NCBI GenBank assembly: GCA_004835665.1
Contig: RBKR01000002.1
Location: 124,001 to 188,000 of the forward strand
Length of the DNA stretch: 64,000 nucleotides
Origin: Phoma sp. XZ068
Lineage: Eukaryota > Ascomycota > Dothideomycetes > Pleosporales > Didymellaceae
Reading direction: 5' to 3'
Made by a program: the position numbers and the translations under genes. Shown one piece after another: positions 12,714 through 23,900 of the stretch. The stretch's first letter is position 1; each line of letters starts with the position of its first letter. Below the pieces are notes generated by a model. The model saw only the letters and a program-made list of their open reading frames with translations. It was not told the DNA's origin and ran no database searches.

Positions 12714-13077
12714 TTATCCGTAAATCAGTCAGTTAAAGATAGTATCGACGTCTGGAGGAGATGAGAAGTAAGTACAAGTTTTAGGCAAGTGGCGGCTGGC
12801 GAGGCTTGACCTGCGAGCAAGTGAGAGAATGCAATGGGGGGGGCGGGGGGGGGGGGGGGGGGGCGAAGTAGCAACGTGATAACAGCGCTAGATAAATGAG
12901 ACTTGATGACTCTCGAATCTTATTTGTTCGCTGACTACGATTTCATAATATTGCCTGACTTAGGGGGCATATAACGTACCATATCCAGCTTAAACCCATT
13001 TGTGCGCCGCAAAGGGAGAAGTTGTCGTGGAAATATACCAGCCTGGGGACCCTGATGATGCCTTGCTAGCGGACTAC
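12714..13077. other. intergenic between the DUF7918-type copies
   Basis: Promoter of copy A and 3' flank of copy B. Holds a G-homopolymer tract and otherwise no gene. Confidence 0.6.
12836..12863 (+). repeat. poly-G tract
   Basis: Eight G, one C, then nineteen G in the promoter of DUF7918-type copy A. Prone to slippage and to G-quadruplex formation; the length may be an assembly estimate. Confidence 0.85.
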
Positions 13078-14236
13078 TCAGGTGAGATCAATCTCCTCGT
13101 CACCATTCCCGTTGATGGAAGTCCGGCAGTTCTTGCGCTGCCTCTTTGCCGAGACGACCGTCACTTCGTCGTCATCAGCGTCGTCTCCAAAAGTGTCGCT
13201 TCGCTCACGCCTCCGCTCTCGTTTGATACCGCGCTCCTGCTTGACGGCTCGAGCGGCTGCATCTCGTGCCTGCGGTGTGTTAGTCTTGTTCCGTGGCCCT
13301 GGAATAGCTCCACCTACCCGTTGTCGTCGCAACAGCTCGCGCATCTCCTCTGCACTTAGTGTGTCGACGTCTCGGTCCTCTAATGGCACTGGGCTGGGGC
13401 TTCGTGGAATGACAAGGAGAGATTTAAGTGCCTCTGGGGCGCGTTAGTGGTTGGATAAAGGGCAAAGGAATTCGGCTAAGGTACCCCTGGAGCGATATTT
13501 GAATGTGTACGTTGCGAATGGTAGCTTTGCTGGGTCAATGAAGTCACAGGTCGCTGTCGATATCCTTGTAGTTGACTGTGGGGCTCTGAGTCTGTGATGG
13601 TCAGGATCAGTTACAAACTACAAAAAGTTCCAGAGATGACTCACGAGGCCTGGTGTGACAGCGACTGGCCTTTGAGTGCTTTCTCGGGGATTTTCCCAAT
13701 CTCCTTGATGTTCCTGAGAAGACCATAGTCGGAAGCAGCTAGTGTGCGGAGGTTCTTGACGAAGAAGGCCTTCACCGTAATTTCGCCCATGCCCTTAATA
13801 TCCTTCATGAGCTGCTTGTGAATCGGTGTATCTGCATCATCTAAAAGAGTCAGTACGTTCTCTGCCTCCAGGTTCACTCATTCTCACCAATAGTGACCGC
13901 TGAAAACGCAAATTTGTGGAGGTAGCTTTCGCCGTTGACCACGGTACGAGCTCCTTCCGTCGTGAAGGTATATGAAGGCTCCTTGATGTGTTCTGGCTCG
14001 CAATATGTTCCTCTGGCCCTCTTTTGGTCGAGCCAGTATTCGAAAAGGATTGTATATGGAGGCCATGGCGAGGTTATGTCTGAGCGAATGCTAAACTCTG
14101 CACCTGAGACAGCTCCAACGTATTTTGACTCCAGCTTGTTACTCTCATCTGCATTCTCATCCTCGTACTCTTGCAATGGGGCTCCATTGCACACAATTGA
14201 GATCTTGATACCAGGGTGCGACGGCAAGACTGCCAT
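13078..14236 (-). CDS. DUF7918-type protein, copy B
   Basis: Five exons (14236-13888, 13840-13645, 13591-13485, 13433-13318, 13269-13078), 319 residues. Same order of conserved pieces as copy A: HPGIKISIVCNGAPL, the SGAEFSIRSD block, HKQLMKDIKGMGEITVKAF, KLPFATYTFKYRSR, ALKSLLVIPRSPSP, and a basic tail (IKRERRRERS, AKRQRKN) ending in an acidic EEIDLT that resembles a SUMO-interacting motif only loosely. All four introns sit at the same positions and phases as in copy A. Intron 4 (13317-13270, 48 nt) is a multiple of three with no stop. The basic tail suggests a nuclear protein, which is an inference. Function unknown. Confidence 0.8.
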
Positions 14237-15121
14237 GGTGACGACTGTCGATTTGTAGGGTTATTGCTGCACCTGGGTGCTTTCAGCGGTTGAGGAGCAA
14301 TGGGAGTTGGGAGGTAGCCTGATGTTTGTTTAAATGGAAGGAAGGCGAGGCTGAGACACACCTGATCAAATAAGCTATATGGCAAACGCGCTCGCACATG
14401 CCGCACTTTCACTTTCACTTTCACTTCGCGTTTCACTTCCGTCTTCACAGTGAACCGTTCTCACCACATAGCATAGCGAGCAAGGAACGTCAACTCTGTC
14501 ACGTTCACTTGCACCTTTACACTCACTCAACTTCCTCACCGACATGGCACAGCGAGCAAGGAACGTTAACTCTTTCATTTCTTGAAACTGTTCTGTTTTT
14601 GACTTCTCTACACTTGGTCACACACGCACTGACCAACGCAGCCGCGCACTCCAATCTCCAATACAAACGACTCCACCCATCTATCTGGTATCCCTGCAGG
14701 CCGCAAGCCGCCCACTTTATCGTGGGGCAGTAACAATGGCAAAAATTACGCCGAGAGAGGTGGGGTAGCCCCGAGAACTCTGAAACCGAAAAACCATAAA
14801 CCGGTGATGACAAAGGAAAGACCCAACCGCCTTAATGCTGTTGTGTGGTGGTATGTGGAAACAAAAAGGAAACGCTATGCAAGTCGTGAATGAGAAAGCC
14901 TGCCTCCATGCAAATGATGAGTACGATGAGGTCGGCCGTGACAATGATTTGAGTGTCTGTGTTTGAAGGAGTTGATCGACCAGAGGCGAAAAGTGAAGGG
15001 TGCGATACTGGTAGCATGTCGAGGCTCTCAGCTGCCAAAGAAGTGTTCTTCGATCTCGCTCGCGCGATAGACGCACTCTTCGTATCGGCAGGTGGCTGGA
15101 TACTCTAGGCAACGTCAACAT
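14237..15121. other. intergenic, promoter of DUF7918-type copy B with short repeats
   Basis: No gene seen. Contains CTTTCA-type tandem repeats and a direct repeat, listed separately. Confidence 0.6.
14401..14577 (+). repeat. simple and direct repeats upstream of DUF7918-type copy B
   Basis: Four TTTCAC-type units lie around 14404-14430. Two near-identical 23-bp copies (one mismatch) start at 14475 and 14551 with core AGCGAGCAAGGAACGT, 76 bp apart. The arrangement could be a promoter element pair or a local duplication. Confidence 0.65.
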
Positions 15122-16111
15122 CTACCAGGCCCCAATGCTGGCAGAAGAACCGATACCATAACTGCCGTTCAACAGTTGCTGTCGAATAGACATGGCATCA
15201 GTTTGTCCTCCGGCCGCGGGAGCAGGTGTTTCGGCAGCCATCCAGCCAAGACCACCGCGCAGTTCGTTGTCTGCTTCTTGCATCTTTCCGCCTGAAATCT
15301 CATTGTGCTTTGCAATCTTCTGATCCCAACCGCCATAGAGCAGCTGCATGCCCCCGGCCTTCTTTGCGGCCTCGCGAATGACCATCGCCCAAGCTTTCGC
15401 CATCTCCTCGTACGCCTCCTCCTTGTGACGGTTGTGTTGGTAGGTGTCCCAGTTGGGCAGGCGGTGGATAACGTCAGTAGCTCCGTCAAGGAAGGCAAGT
15501 GATGTGGCGGCTTGCTGTTCGTTTGGCGGGAGGAAGTGGGGAGTGAAGTCTTTCAGCGCTTCGAGCAGTTCAGTGAGCTGCTGTCGAACCCGGTTGTATG
15601 CGTAGTCGGACGACGAGCTGCCGCCAAACGGGAACGCCGCCTGGAACTCGGTTTCGTACTTGGAAAGCACCTCCAAAGTCGACTGTATGCTCGGCCGTGG
15701 TGCTGTTGTAACGACCTCGTTGCCGATGTCTGGGTGGCGCTGGCATATCGATTGCAGCAGGTTACGCATTTGGTCGGGGCTGAGGGTTTCGAGGAGGCGG
15801 GGTAGTGGGAGAGATCGGCCAGAGATGTTCGAGCGCACGCGCTTCTGTAGGGAGCGGGGCGGTGGTCGTGAAGAAATGGCGGGGGAATTGGACGGTGACT
15901 GAGACATGCGCTCGTCCTCGATATCGTCATCGGCTTTGCGCTTACGGCCAGACATGGCGGAAGAGGGCGAGAGGACTGCGATGGTGTTGTTAGCAGGTGT
16001 ATAGTAGTGGCGGTATGGGCGGCAGCAGGTAGACGTACTGTTGCGGATGGGTGAGTAGCGGTTGTGCAGCTGGTGTGGAGCGGAGGGGAAGTTTTGATTG
16101 ATGTCACACAT
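15122..16111 (-). CDS. STS1: STS1/Cut8, tethering factor for nuclear proteasome
   Basis: Two exons (16111-16039, 15975-15122), 308 residues. The family tethers 26S proteasomes to the nuclear envelope in yeast and fission yeast. Visible features: the short N-terminal RYSPIR segment, the basic GRKRKADDD stretch after it, the LPRLLETLSPDQMRNLL segment that starts the helical core, and the conserved QLTELLEAL...LPPNEQ and LDGATDVIHRLPNW blocks. The start at 16111 was chosen because splicing the 63-nt intron (16038-15976: GTACGT, CTAAC, CAG) joins RYSPIRN to the Ser-Pro-rich text before GRKRK, as in other ascomycete homologues. That intron is a multiple of three with no stop, so a simple frame call would retain it. 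The frame is open further upstream but looks non-coding. An alternative start is the ATG at 15955. Confidence 0.85.
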   Translation of the reverse strand: MCDINQNFPSAPHQLHNRYSPIRNSTSTCCRPYRHYYTPANNTIAVLSPSSAMSGRKRKADDDIEDERMSQSPSNSPAISSRPPPRSLQKRVRSNISGRSLPLPRLLETLSPDQMRNLLQSICQRHPDIGNEVVTTAPRPSIQSTLEVLSKYETEFQAAFPFGGSSSSDYAYNRVRQQLTELLEALKDFTPHFLPPNEQQAATSLAFLDGATDVIHRLPNWDTYQHNRHKEEAYEEMAKAWAMVIREAAKKAGGMQLLYGGWDQKIAKHNEISGGKMQEADNELRGGLGWMAAETPAPAAGGQTDAMSIRQQLLNGSYGIGSSASIGAW

Positions 16112-16699
16112 GGCGACCGCCCCGGCAAACGACAATATGGAAACGCTCTGTCTGCGTGGTCGGCAGTCGGGACGAGAAGCGCAGAGGGTCGATCGAAAGC
16201 AGTGGAAGGTCGTGGGGTGTAGTTGGTGGTGTTGGTTGGGCGTGTGTTGTTGTTCGGCGAGGAAAGCCACAGGACGAATGTCAAGGAAGCTAGGCTAAGC
16301 TGTGGGTCCCGGCCAGAGGGCCGTCCATGCGTCACGCTGCCCAATCACGCTGCCTGTCAGGATCCAGACACTTCCAGCACAGCAACGAGCAAGACATCAC
16401 AGTAAGAGACAGTAACCATGATCCGGGGGATCGTCCGCCGCAAATGTCGGCGGCATCAGATCTAGTTGATTTCTATCCAGGTAGCAATCGCGCCGCAACG
16501 CCTCTCGGTTGTGCACAGCGCCGATGCATCTTTCGTACGCCTGAGACACTGGTATGCTCCTGTGGCGTCCAAGCCTTCTATGCATAAAGAGACGCAACGC
16601 CGGAAAGAGCACCAAACTTACCAGAACGTCGATGAAAATGCTATACAAATCCCACATCATTACCACAAATGCCAATACAAAGCTAAGCTGTTGCCTGAA
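16112..16699. other. intergenic, no gene seen
   Basis: 3' flank of MTR4 and promoter of STS1; both genes are on the minus strand. A 92-codon minus-strand frame at 16397-16675 is discussed under rejected items. Confidence 0.5.
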
Positions 16700-19600
16700 T
16701 CAGAGATACAGGGATTGTGCGGCGACCAAGTCACGCCTGACAAGCTCAAGCGCAGCGGTGAATTTCTGCTCGAGCTCCTCGCTGCCCATGACTTTAGAAG
16801 CCTGAGCGATTTGTCGCAGCAGCTCTTCAAGTCGGCGGAACAGGCGGATCAGACTGCCTTCATAGACATCGGTCATCTTGCTATAAGCTGGTTAGCGGAT
16901 GTTGCTAGGTGCGGGTAGGGCTTTAACGTACCAAATCTGTGCAAAAGTTGCACCCTTGGACCATGCGTAGACAACATCCATGAGCTCGTACTTGAATGTC
17001 TTGAGATATTCGTCCTCGTTGACTGTTAATTTGCTCTCTTGCGAAATTTTTGCGATCACTCTTGCTTGTTGCTGGATTTCGCGGTATGGCTTGGCGAGCT
17101 CCTCTTTCAATGCTGGAACCTCGCTGCTTTTCTCTTCAAAGATGAAGCAACTCAAGCAGGCTGCGCATTGCTCCGGTGTGAGCTCGTTGAAGAATCGGTT
17201 GAAGAGCAGTTCGCTGAGCACGAGTTCGTCACCGGTGCTGATCTCACAAGCAACACGAGCTTTGAGCTGGACGACATCGGCGTCATCAATGAAGCCTAGG
17301 CGTCGCAGCACGCGCTTCCTGCTCTTGAGCTCATCAAGCTGAATAACGGACAACGCATCAGAGATGTCCTTCTTGACTTTCTTGATCTTGTCTGTAAGAG
17401 CCATCTTGCTCGCGTACTGGCTGTATAAGTCGGGCAACCTTGGCGAGTTGTGGAGAGGATTCGACAACAGACGAGACTCAAGAACTTCGATTTTCTGGGA
17501 ACGTTAATGAAATATCCAGAAGCCAAATGGGAGCTACTTACCCGCAACAGACGCTTGAAGCTCTCGTCTGTAATCTTCATGTTCTCGATTGGATCCAAGA
17601 TGGCAATGCCATCTGGGAAGCGCTTCTTGACCTCATCCAGAGCCTTGCGCACGCTGTTCTTCTGCTCTGTTGATTTCAGCTCGTTCGGCAGGAAGACGCG
17701 CAGATGTCCTATCGACTCGATGCAGCTCAGTAGCACGGGCACAACTTCCATCTTGCCTTTCTCGCCTGCTGGTGGCGGCCGAACACCTGGTGGCAGACCG
17801 TCGTTCGCTTGTGGTGCAAACTTGCTGTCACTCGCAACCGACAGGAGGACATCGACAACATACGACTCTTGTGGTTGCAAGATCTCGCCCTTGTTCGCTC
17901 TCCGTGGTGTGAAAGCAACAACAGCGCCCCATCCAAAGTCGTAATCCTTGAACTTGATCTTGACCAAACGACCAGCTTGCAGGAATTGCAAGCAGTAGTT
18001 AGGGTGCATGATGACATCGCGCATGTCCTTGGTGTGACTATCAAGCTGCTGTCGCAAGTTGTAGTAGTCCTTCACAGTTGCTTCGTCAGTGATGACTGTG
18101 CTTGCTTTCTGGTTCTCAAGCTCTCCCAACTGTTTCTCTAAGCTCGAGACACCTGCGGTGTTCTGGAATTGGAAGAAACAGCGCTCGAGCATGAATTCTG
18201 GCGAGATGCCTTCAACACGCATCAAGTTCAAGATCATGTTATAGCCGAGATAGAACGCAGAGTTCAAGTTGTCCTGCTGTCCACGAACAATCTCCTTCGC
18301 GACAGCTGGATCCATCTGCTGGTCGATCATCATGATGACGATACCACGGTCATCGAGACCACGACGACCTGCACGACCAGACATTTGGATGAACTCAGAG
18401 GGGGTTACCCATCGCTGTGCAACACCATCAAACTTGCGGACACTGGTGAAGACGACAGTCTTGGCCGGCATGTTCAGACCGATTGAGAAGGTTTCTGTCG
18501 CAAACAGGACCTTGATCAAACCCTCCTGGAACAAGATCTCGATCGTTTCCTTGAGGATGGGTAGCAAGCCCGAGTGATGAACACCAATGCCTCTTCGCAG
18601 TAGAGGGAGAATGTGTTGGATTTGGGGCAGAGCACGATCTTCCTCTGACAGCATCTCGATGGCACTGCTGAAGACCTTTGAGACCATAGCCTTCTCTGAG
18701 TCGTCATTGAAGGAAAGCTGGCTCATGGACAAGGCGTAATTTTCGCAGTCCCTCTTGCTGAAACTGAAAACGATGACCGGGTTGTAGCTCTTGACCATGA
18801 TCATCTTGACGATCTTGTAGATGTCAGAACCCTCTTTATTGCCACCGGTGTTCGTCTTCTTGTCCTTGCCCTTGCCCTTGCGCTTTGCCATGAAATCGTT
18901 TGCCGCGGTTCCTGCCTTGTCTGCGATGGATGACATGGCCTTCTGGAAGTTCTCTTCCCGGAAGACACCCTTCTCGTCGACGACCAGATGGATGCCATCT
19001 GCGCCCTGTGGGAAGAAGTAGTGTTGCAGGGGAGTCGGTCGGAAATCGGTGTAGACAACGTGACACGGCTGGCTGTGTATCTTGGTGATCCATTCGGCAA
19101 ACTGCATGGCGTTGGGGATGGTGGCGGATAGGAAGACGTAGCGGACCTTGTCGGGCAACAGGATGATGGTCTCCTCCCAAACCACACCACGCGACTTGTC
19201 ACGCAGGTAGTGGACCTCGTCAAAGACGACCCAGGCGACTTCGCGCATGATCTCGGAACCGCGGTACAGCATGGATCGCAGAATCTCGGTGGTCATGACC
19301 AGACAGGTCGCGGTGGGGTTGATTGTGACATCACCCGTCATGAGTCCAACGTCGCCGAACTCTGCCATGAACTCTCGGTACTTCTGGTTGCTGAGGGCCT
19401 TGATGGGGCTCGTGTAGATGACTCGCTGGTTGTTCTTCAAACATTGCGCAATGGCGTACTCGGCCACCACTGTCTTTCCGGCAGAGGTATGCGCCGAAAC
19501 CAGAACACTCTCGTTTCTTTGTATCGATGCAATGGAGACTTGCTGGAAGGGATCGAGAGTGAAGGGCCATACGCGCGCAGGCTCGGCGGGTGCCTTGTGC

Positions 19601-19989
19601 TGAGAGATGGGGACGTAGTCGTAGTCTGGCGGGAGGGAGACCTGATGGCGGACCTGATGCGAGAGCACTACGCCCTGTCCGTCTGGCACAGTCTGAGCCT
19701 GCAGTCCGGCGGCCGCGGCGATCTCACGTGTCTGCTCTGTCTCGAAGTCATCTGTCACAATGGCCTCAGGCTCGGCATCGCGCTTTTGTCGCTTCAGGTG
19801 CTGCGGTGGTGCACTGCTCTCCGGCTCGTTCTCCTCGGAAGGCTCGCTGTCCGCAGGCGGCGCATCTGACATGGGTGCATCTGCAACAGGCGACTTGACA
19901 GTGCCGTTTGCCTGGCGCTTCTTGCTTTTCTTGGGCGCGTTCTGTGCGCCGGTGGGCTCGCCATCGAAGACGTCGAAGAGGTCGTCCAT
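16700..19989 (-). CDS. MTR4: MTR4/Dob1 exosome RNA helicase
   Basis: Three exons (19989-17542, 17494-16932, 16880-16700), 1,063 residues, close to the family norm. It is a Ski2-like DExH helicase of the TRAMP complex that feeds RNA to the nuclear exosome. Residues 1-130 are charged and disordered, with a basic KKSKKRQ stretch. Then come Walker A (AHTSAGKT, about 166-173), DEVH (257-260), SAT, and [10 protein letters not shown] of the second RecA domain. The arch follows, and the C-terminal DSH domain ends in [17 protein letters not shown] and SLYL. Introns are 47 and 50 nt; splicing restores [10 protein letters not shown] and [11 protein letters not shown]. The open frame extends upstream to 20400, but homology starts at MDDLFDVF. 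Head-to-head with COX8 across 340 bp. Confidence 0.96.
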
Positions 19990-20329
19990 GGCGGCGGTAG
20001 GAACTCGGTGTCTTTTCGATATCACGTGAAGGAAGATGCAGTGGCCGTCGCTGGTGTGCACAGTATCGGAGCCTACGCGGGCGCGGGGCTGTTGTGTTCT
20101 GGCGAGAAAAGTGACGCCCTCGCAGACGAAGATCCTAAAAAGTTGACGGCAGGCGCGACACAGCTCGGGCGTGTCGGTGGGTCGGTGCTTGCGTCCTTGG
20201 CGCTCGACAGCTGCCGCCGCAACCTCGTCAAAGCGCATCACTCCACCAGCAACGACACCTCTCCGCTCTACTACAACGCCAAAGTACGCTCGCTGCTGCG
20301 CCAATTGCCCTCTCCGCTGACTCTCCAAG
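19990..20329. promoter_or_regulatory. bidirectional promoter region MTR4/COX8
   Basis: 340 bp separates two divergent start codons, so both genes must share this space for their promoters. No TATA box was noted. Confidence 0.6.
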
Positions 20330-20683
20330 ATGCTCGCCCGTGCTACCTTCCGCGCCGCCTCGGCCCCCACCCTCGTCGCCCGCCGCGGCTTCCAGTCCAC
20401 CCGCGCGCAGATGTCCTCCCCCTACCACTACCCCGAGGGCCCCCGCAGCAACTTGCCCTTCGACCCGCTGAAGAAGGGCTTTGCCTTCAAGTACTGGGGC
20501 TTCATGGGTGAGCTTAATCCGCTCAGGAACGCATGATATGACATGGCTAACCCGACCAGCTACTGGCTTCTCCCTGCCCTTCCTCCTGGCTGGTAAGCTA
20601 CTGCTCGCCACTGCATCTCCATCGCACAGTGTACTAACTGCACTCTCCGTACAGTCTGGCAGACAAAGAAGAACAAGCCGTAA
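20330..20683 (+). CDS. COX8: cytochrome c oxidase subunit VIII (Cox8/COX7C type)
   Basis: Three exons (20330-20507, 20560-20592, 20655-20683), 79 residues. Small single-span subunit of complex IV in the mitochondrial inner membrane. Residues 1 to about 27 are an Arg/Ala-rich presequence ([18 protein letters not shown]). The mature part follows the family text [17 protein letters not shown], then the single helix [19 protein letters not shown] and a basic TKKNKP tail. Introns are 52 and 62 nt and interrupt the helix. Exon 3 is only 29 nt, so the gene is easily truncated by ORF callers. Confidence 0.93.
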
Positions 20684-20995
20684 ATGCTTTCGCACGACTT
20701 ATGCACTTGGCTTGGGGGCATTGAGAGATTGGGGAACCTGTAGTATAAGTGGAAATCCCGGCGACAACTGTACTAGACACAACAGCATCAATTTCATTGC
20801 CTGTCACTACTGCAGCAATTTTTATAATCGTAGCTCCCGCCACAATGGCTAGGCTACACATGCATACCTTCGTGATGATGCAGTCTTGGCACGAGTGCAC
20901 ACTAGCGTGAGTCGTACCTCGAATGAAAATTGTTCGATTTCCACCATCTTGCCAGGCGAGCTTGAAAGCGGCCAAATACACAAAACACCGGAAGC

Positions 20996-23900
20996 ATGCG
21001 AAATCTCAAGATTGTGGGAAGGTCGCTCCTACAATTTTCTGGACAAGACCCGCTGCCCCTCACCGCAACAGCGTGGGACGCTGCGTCAAATTCGCTGATA
21101 TGCGCCTTTGGACCATCTGAGTCACGTGCAGCCATCGAACTCAAACGATTACACTACACACGCAGCGGCACAGAAGACCGACTGGAAAGCATAGCGGCAT
21201 GGGATGCACCGTGCCCACTGCCATCGCTTACGCACGACTCGATACTGAGCCTGCACCATTTCGCGGACACAACGACATCATGCCTGATTCTAGCTGGCGG
21301 CGATATTATCCTGGTTCGAGAAAGCCCACTTGCAAATGAAGACCTGGTCGAGATTGTCGGGTCAGTTGACGCTGGCATCGCTGCTGCAGCATGGTCACCA
21401 GACGAAGAACTGCTGGCAATTACAACACAGGCAGACACACTTCTCCTCATGAGCCGGGACATCGAAAACATCGCAAGCATTACACTCGCGCCAGACGATG
21501 TGAATGTCTCGAGCCATGTCTCCGTTGGCTGGGGTAAAAAGGAAACACAGTTCAAGGGCAAGAGAGCAAGAGCACTGCAGGATCCTACAGTTCCTGAATA
21601 CATTGATGCTGGAGAATTGAGCCCGTTCGATGATCGATCTGTCACCATCAGCTGGCGAGGCGATGGCGCCTACTTTGCGTTGACAAAAGTCGAGCAGGAG
21701 CAGCGCCGCATGATTCGCGTGTACTCAAGAGAGGGTCAGCTAGACAGCGTCAGTGAACCAGTAGACGGTCTTGAAGGCGCACTTAGCTGGCGACCTTCCG
21801 GAAATCTCATCGCCAGTGTACGTCGCACCAGCGAAAAACTTGAGGTCGTCTTTTTCGAGCGAAATGGTCTTCGACATGGCCAATTCGATCTACGCATCAC
21901 GCAAGACGAGCTGTCAGCTTTAGTCACACCATTGACTGTGAAGTGGAACAGTGACTCGAGTGTACTGGCAGTGTCACATCCAGACAAGGTACAGCTCTGG
22001 ACAATGAGCAACTACCACTACTACCTTAAGCAAGAGCTCGTGTTTCCTGAGACAGCGACACGGACAGCGTTATGTACCTGGCATGCTGAGCGACCACTTA
22101 CGGTCGCCATCTCTACACCAGGTATGCACTTTATCTGGATCGTTTGGGAACTCACCTAACAGTGCGATCAGGTGCACTTCAAATTGCCGAGTTCCTTGCT
22201 ACTACAGCGGCTGGTTCAGTTGCCCCACCAAACGACTACGGACTTGTTGCTTCAATTGACGGCTGTAAGTAGTGCATCCACATGGCGTGTACTTTTGCTA
22301 ATAAATCAAGTGTCCTTGAAGCTTACTCCGCTGAGAGTTGCTAATGTGCCACCCCCAATGGCGTTCTGCACGTTGTCGCTAGAACACAAGCCCACTGATG
22401 TCGCGCTTTCAGAATCGGGTACAAGGCTTGCGGTTTTGTCGGACAGTCACCTGGCTGTTTACGGGCTCGATGTGACCAAGCGGCCTATGGTGAGACCCTC
22501 GCTTCTGTGGCAAAGCGATGCACTCGAGGGTCAGTCAGCACGTCATGTTACGTTTACCAACGATGAGCAGCTGTATGTATTGACAGACAGTTGGATCGAG
22601 GAAGAAAGCTCGCTATGGAGAAGCGAAGGGCAGATGCTTCTTCCGCAAGGTCCTATCGTAGAGGCGGAAAGTGTATCATCGCTCACCACTGATGTCGACT
22701 ATCAAAGCCTCTACCTGCAATTGCAGAACGGATCACTACACCGGATCGACACGAATGAGGCAGCCTCAGATCTGCCACCACAAACTTCGTTAACGCAGAA
22801 GTTCCTTGCGTTCGCCCCTGAAGCGAAAGTGGTCACCGTTGACGAACAGGCATGTTGACCCTTCCAAAATCTGGGCCCTTTCACTGACCATTTCAGAACA
22901 TTGCGTTTGGCTTAACGAAGAGCGGTGTGCTATTTGCCAACCAAAGGGTACTCGTCCGCAACTGCACCTCGTTCATGGTCACAGCAGCTCATCTCATCTT
23001 TACAACTACACAACATCTCATTAAATTTGTGCACTTGACTCGCCTAGATGGTAAGAGTCCCCGTAACTCCTCACAAGGGTCACACTAACGACTGTTAGAA
23101 CTCGAAGTACCAGGAGATGAGCCACAAACAGATGAGCGCTGCCGAAGTATCGAACGTGGCGCCAAGCTGGTGACTGTTATGCCAACAACATATTCCGTCG
23201 TCCTGCAGATGCCACGAGGCAACCTCGAGACCATCTATCCTCGCGCACTCGTACTCGCAGCCATACGACGTAGTATCGAGGCTGATCGGTACAGTGATGC
23301 GTTCTTTGCATGCCGTAATCAGCGCGTAGACATGAATATATTGCACGATCACGACCCTGAGCGCTTCATGAAGAGCATCGAGCTCATTGTTACTCAAATC
23401 AAGAAGGTGGAGCACATTGATTTGCTCCTATCGCAGCTCCGGTAAGCTCAAGTCAAGAAGTATCACAACCAAGCTAACCATGTTAGTAATGAGGATGTGT
23501 CGGAGACTATGTACCGCGAGACACTGAAGACAAAGGATCTTGTGAACAAGCCAAAGCTCTCGCAAGAAGAAGTAGCGAACAAGGTCAATCGCATCGCAGA
23601 CGCCTTCCTGGCCGTGCTGGAGCAGCAGCAGTACAAGGATGAGCATCTGCAAAACATCATCACATCCCACGTTTCAAAAGTACCGCCTGCTTTGGAAGCC
23701 GGTCTCGAGATGATTGGAAGATTGCAATGTAAGTGATCGCCCCTCAGCTGCTGTGTTTCAAGACTAACGAAAAATAGCATCCAAAGACCCTCTGACAGAC
23801 AAAGCTGCTGAGCACATTTCTTTCCTAGCCGACGTCAACCAGCTTTATGATACCTCGCTCGGATTATACAACCTCGATCTTGCTCTGTTGATTGCGCAAC

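Noticed and set aside
16397..16675. 92-codon minus-strand frame with a hydrophobic start, between MTR4 and STS1
   Set aside because: Lies in the space needed for the MTR4 3' end and STS1 promoter; no family, no supporting signals.
19210..19869. 219-codon frame antisense to MTR4
   Set aside because: Mirror of a highly conserved coding exon; no independent signal.
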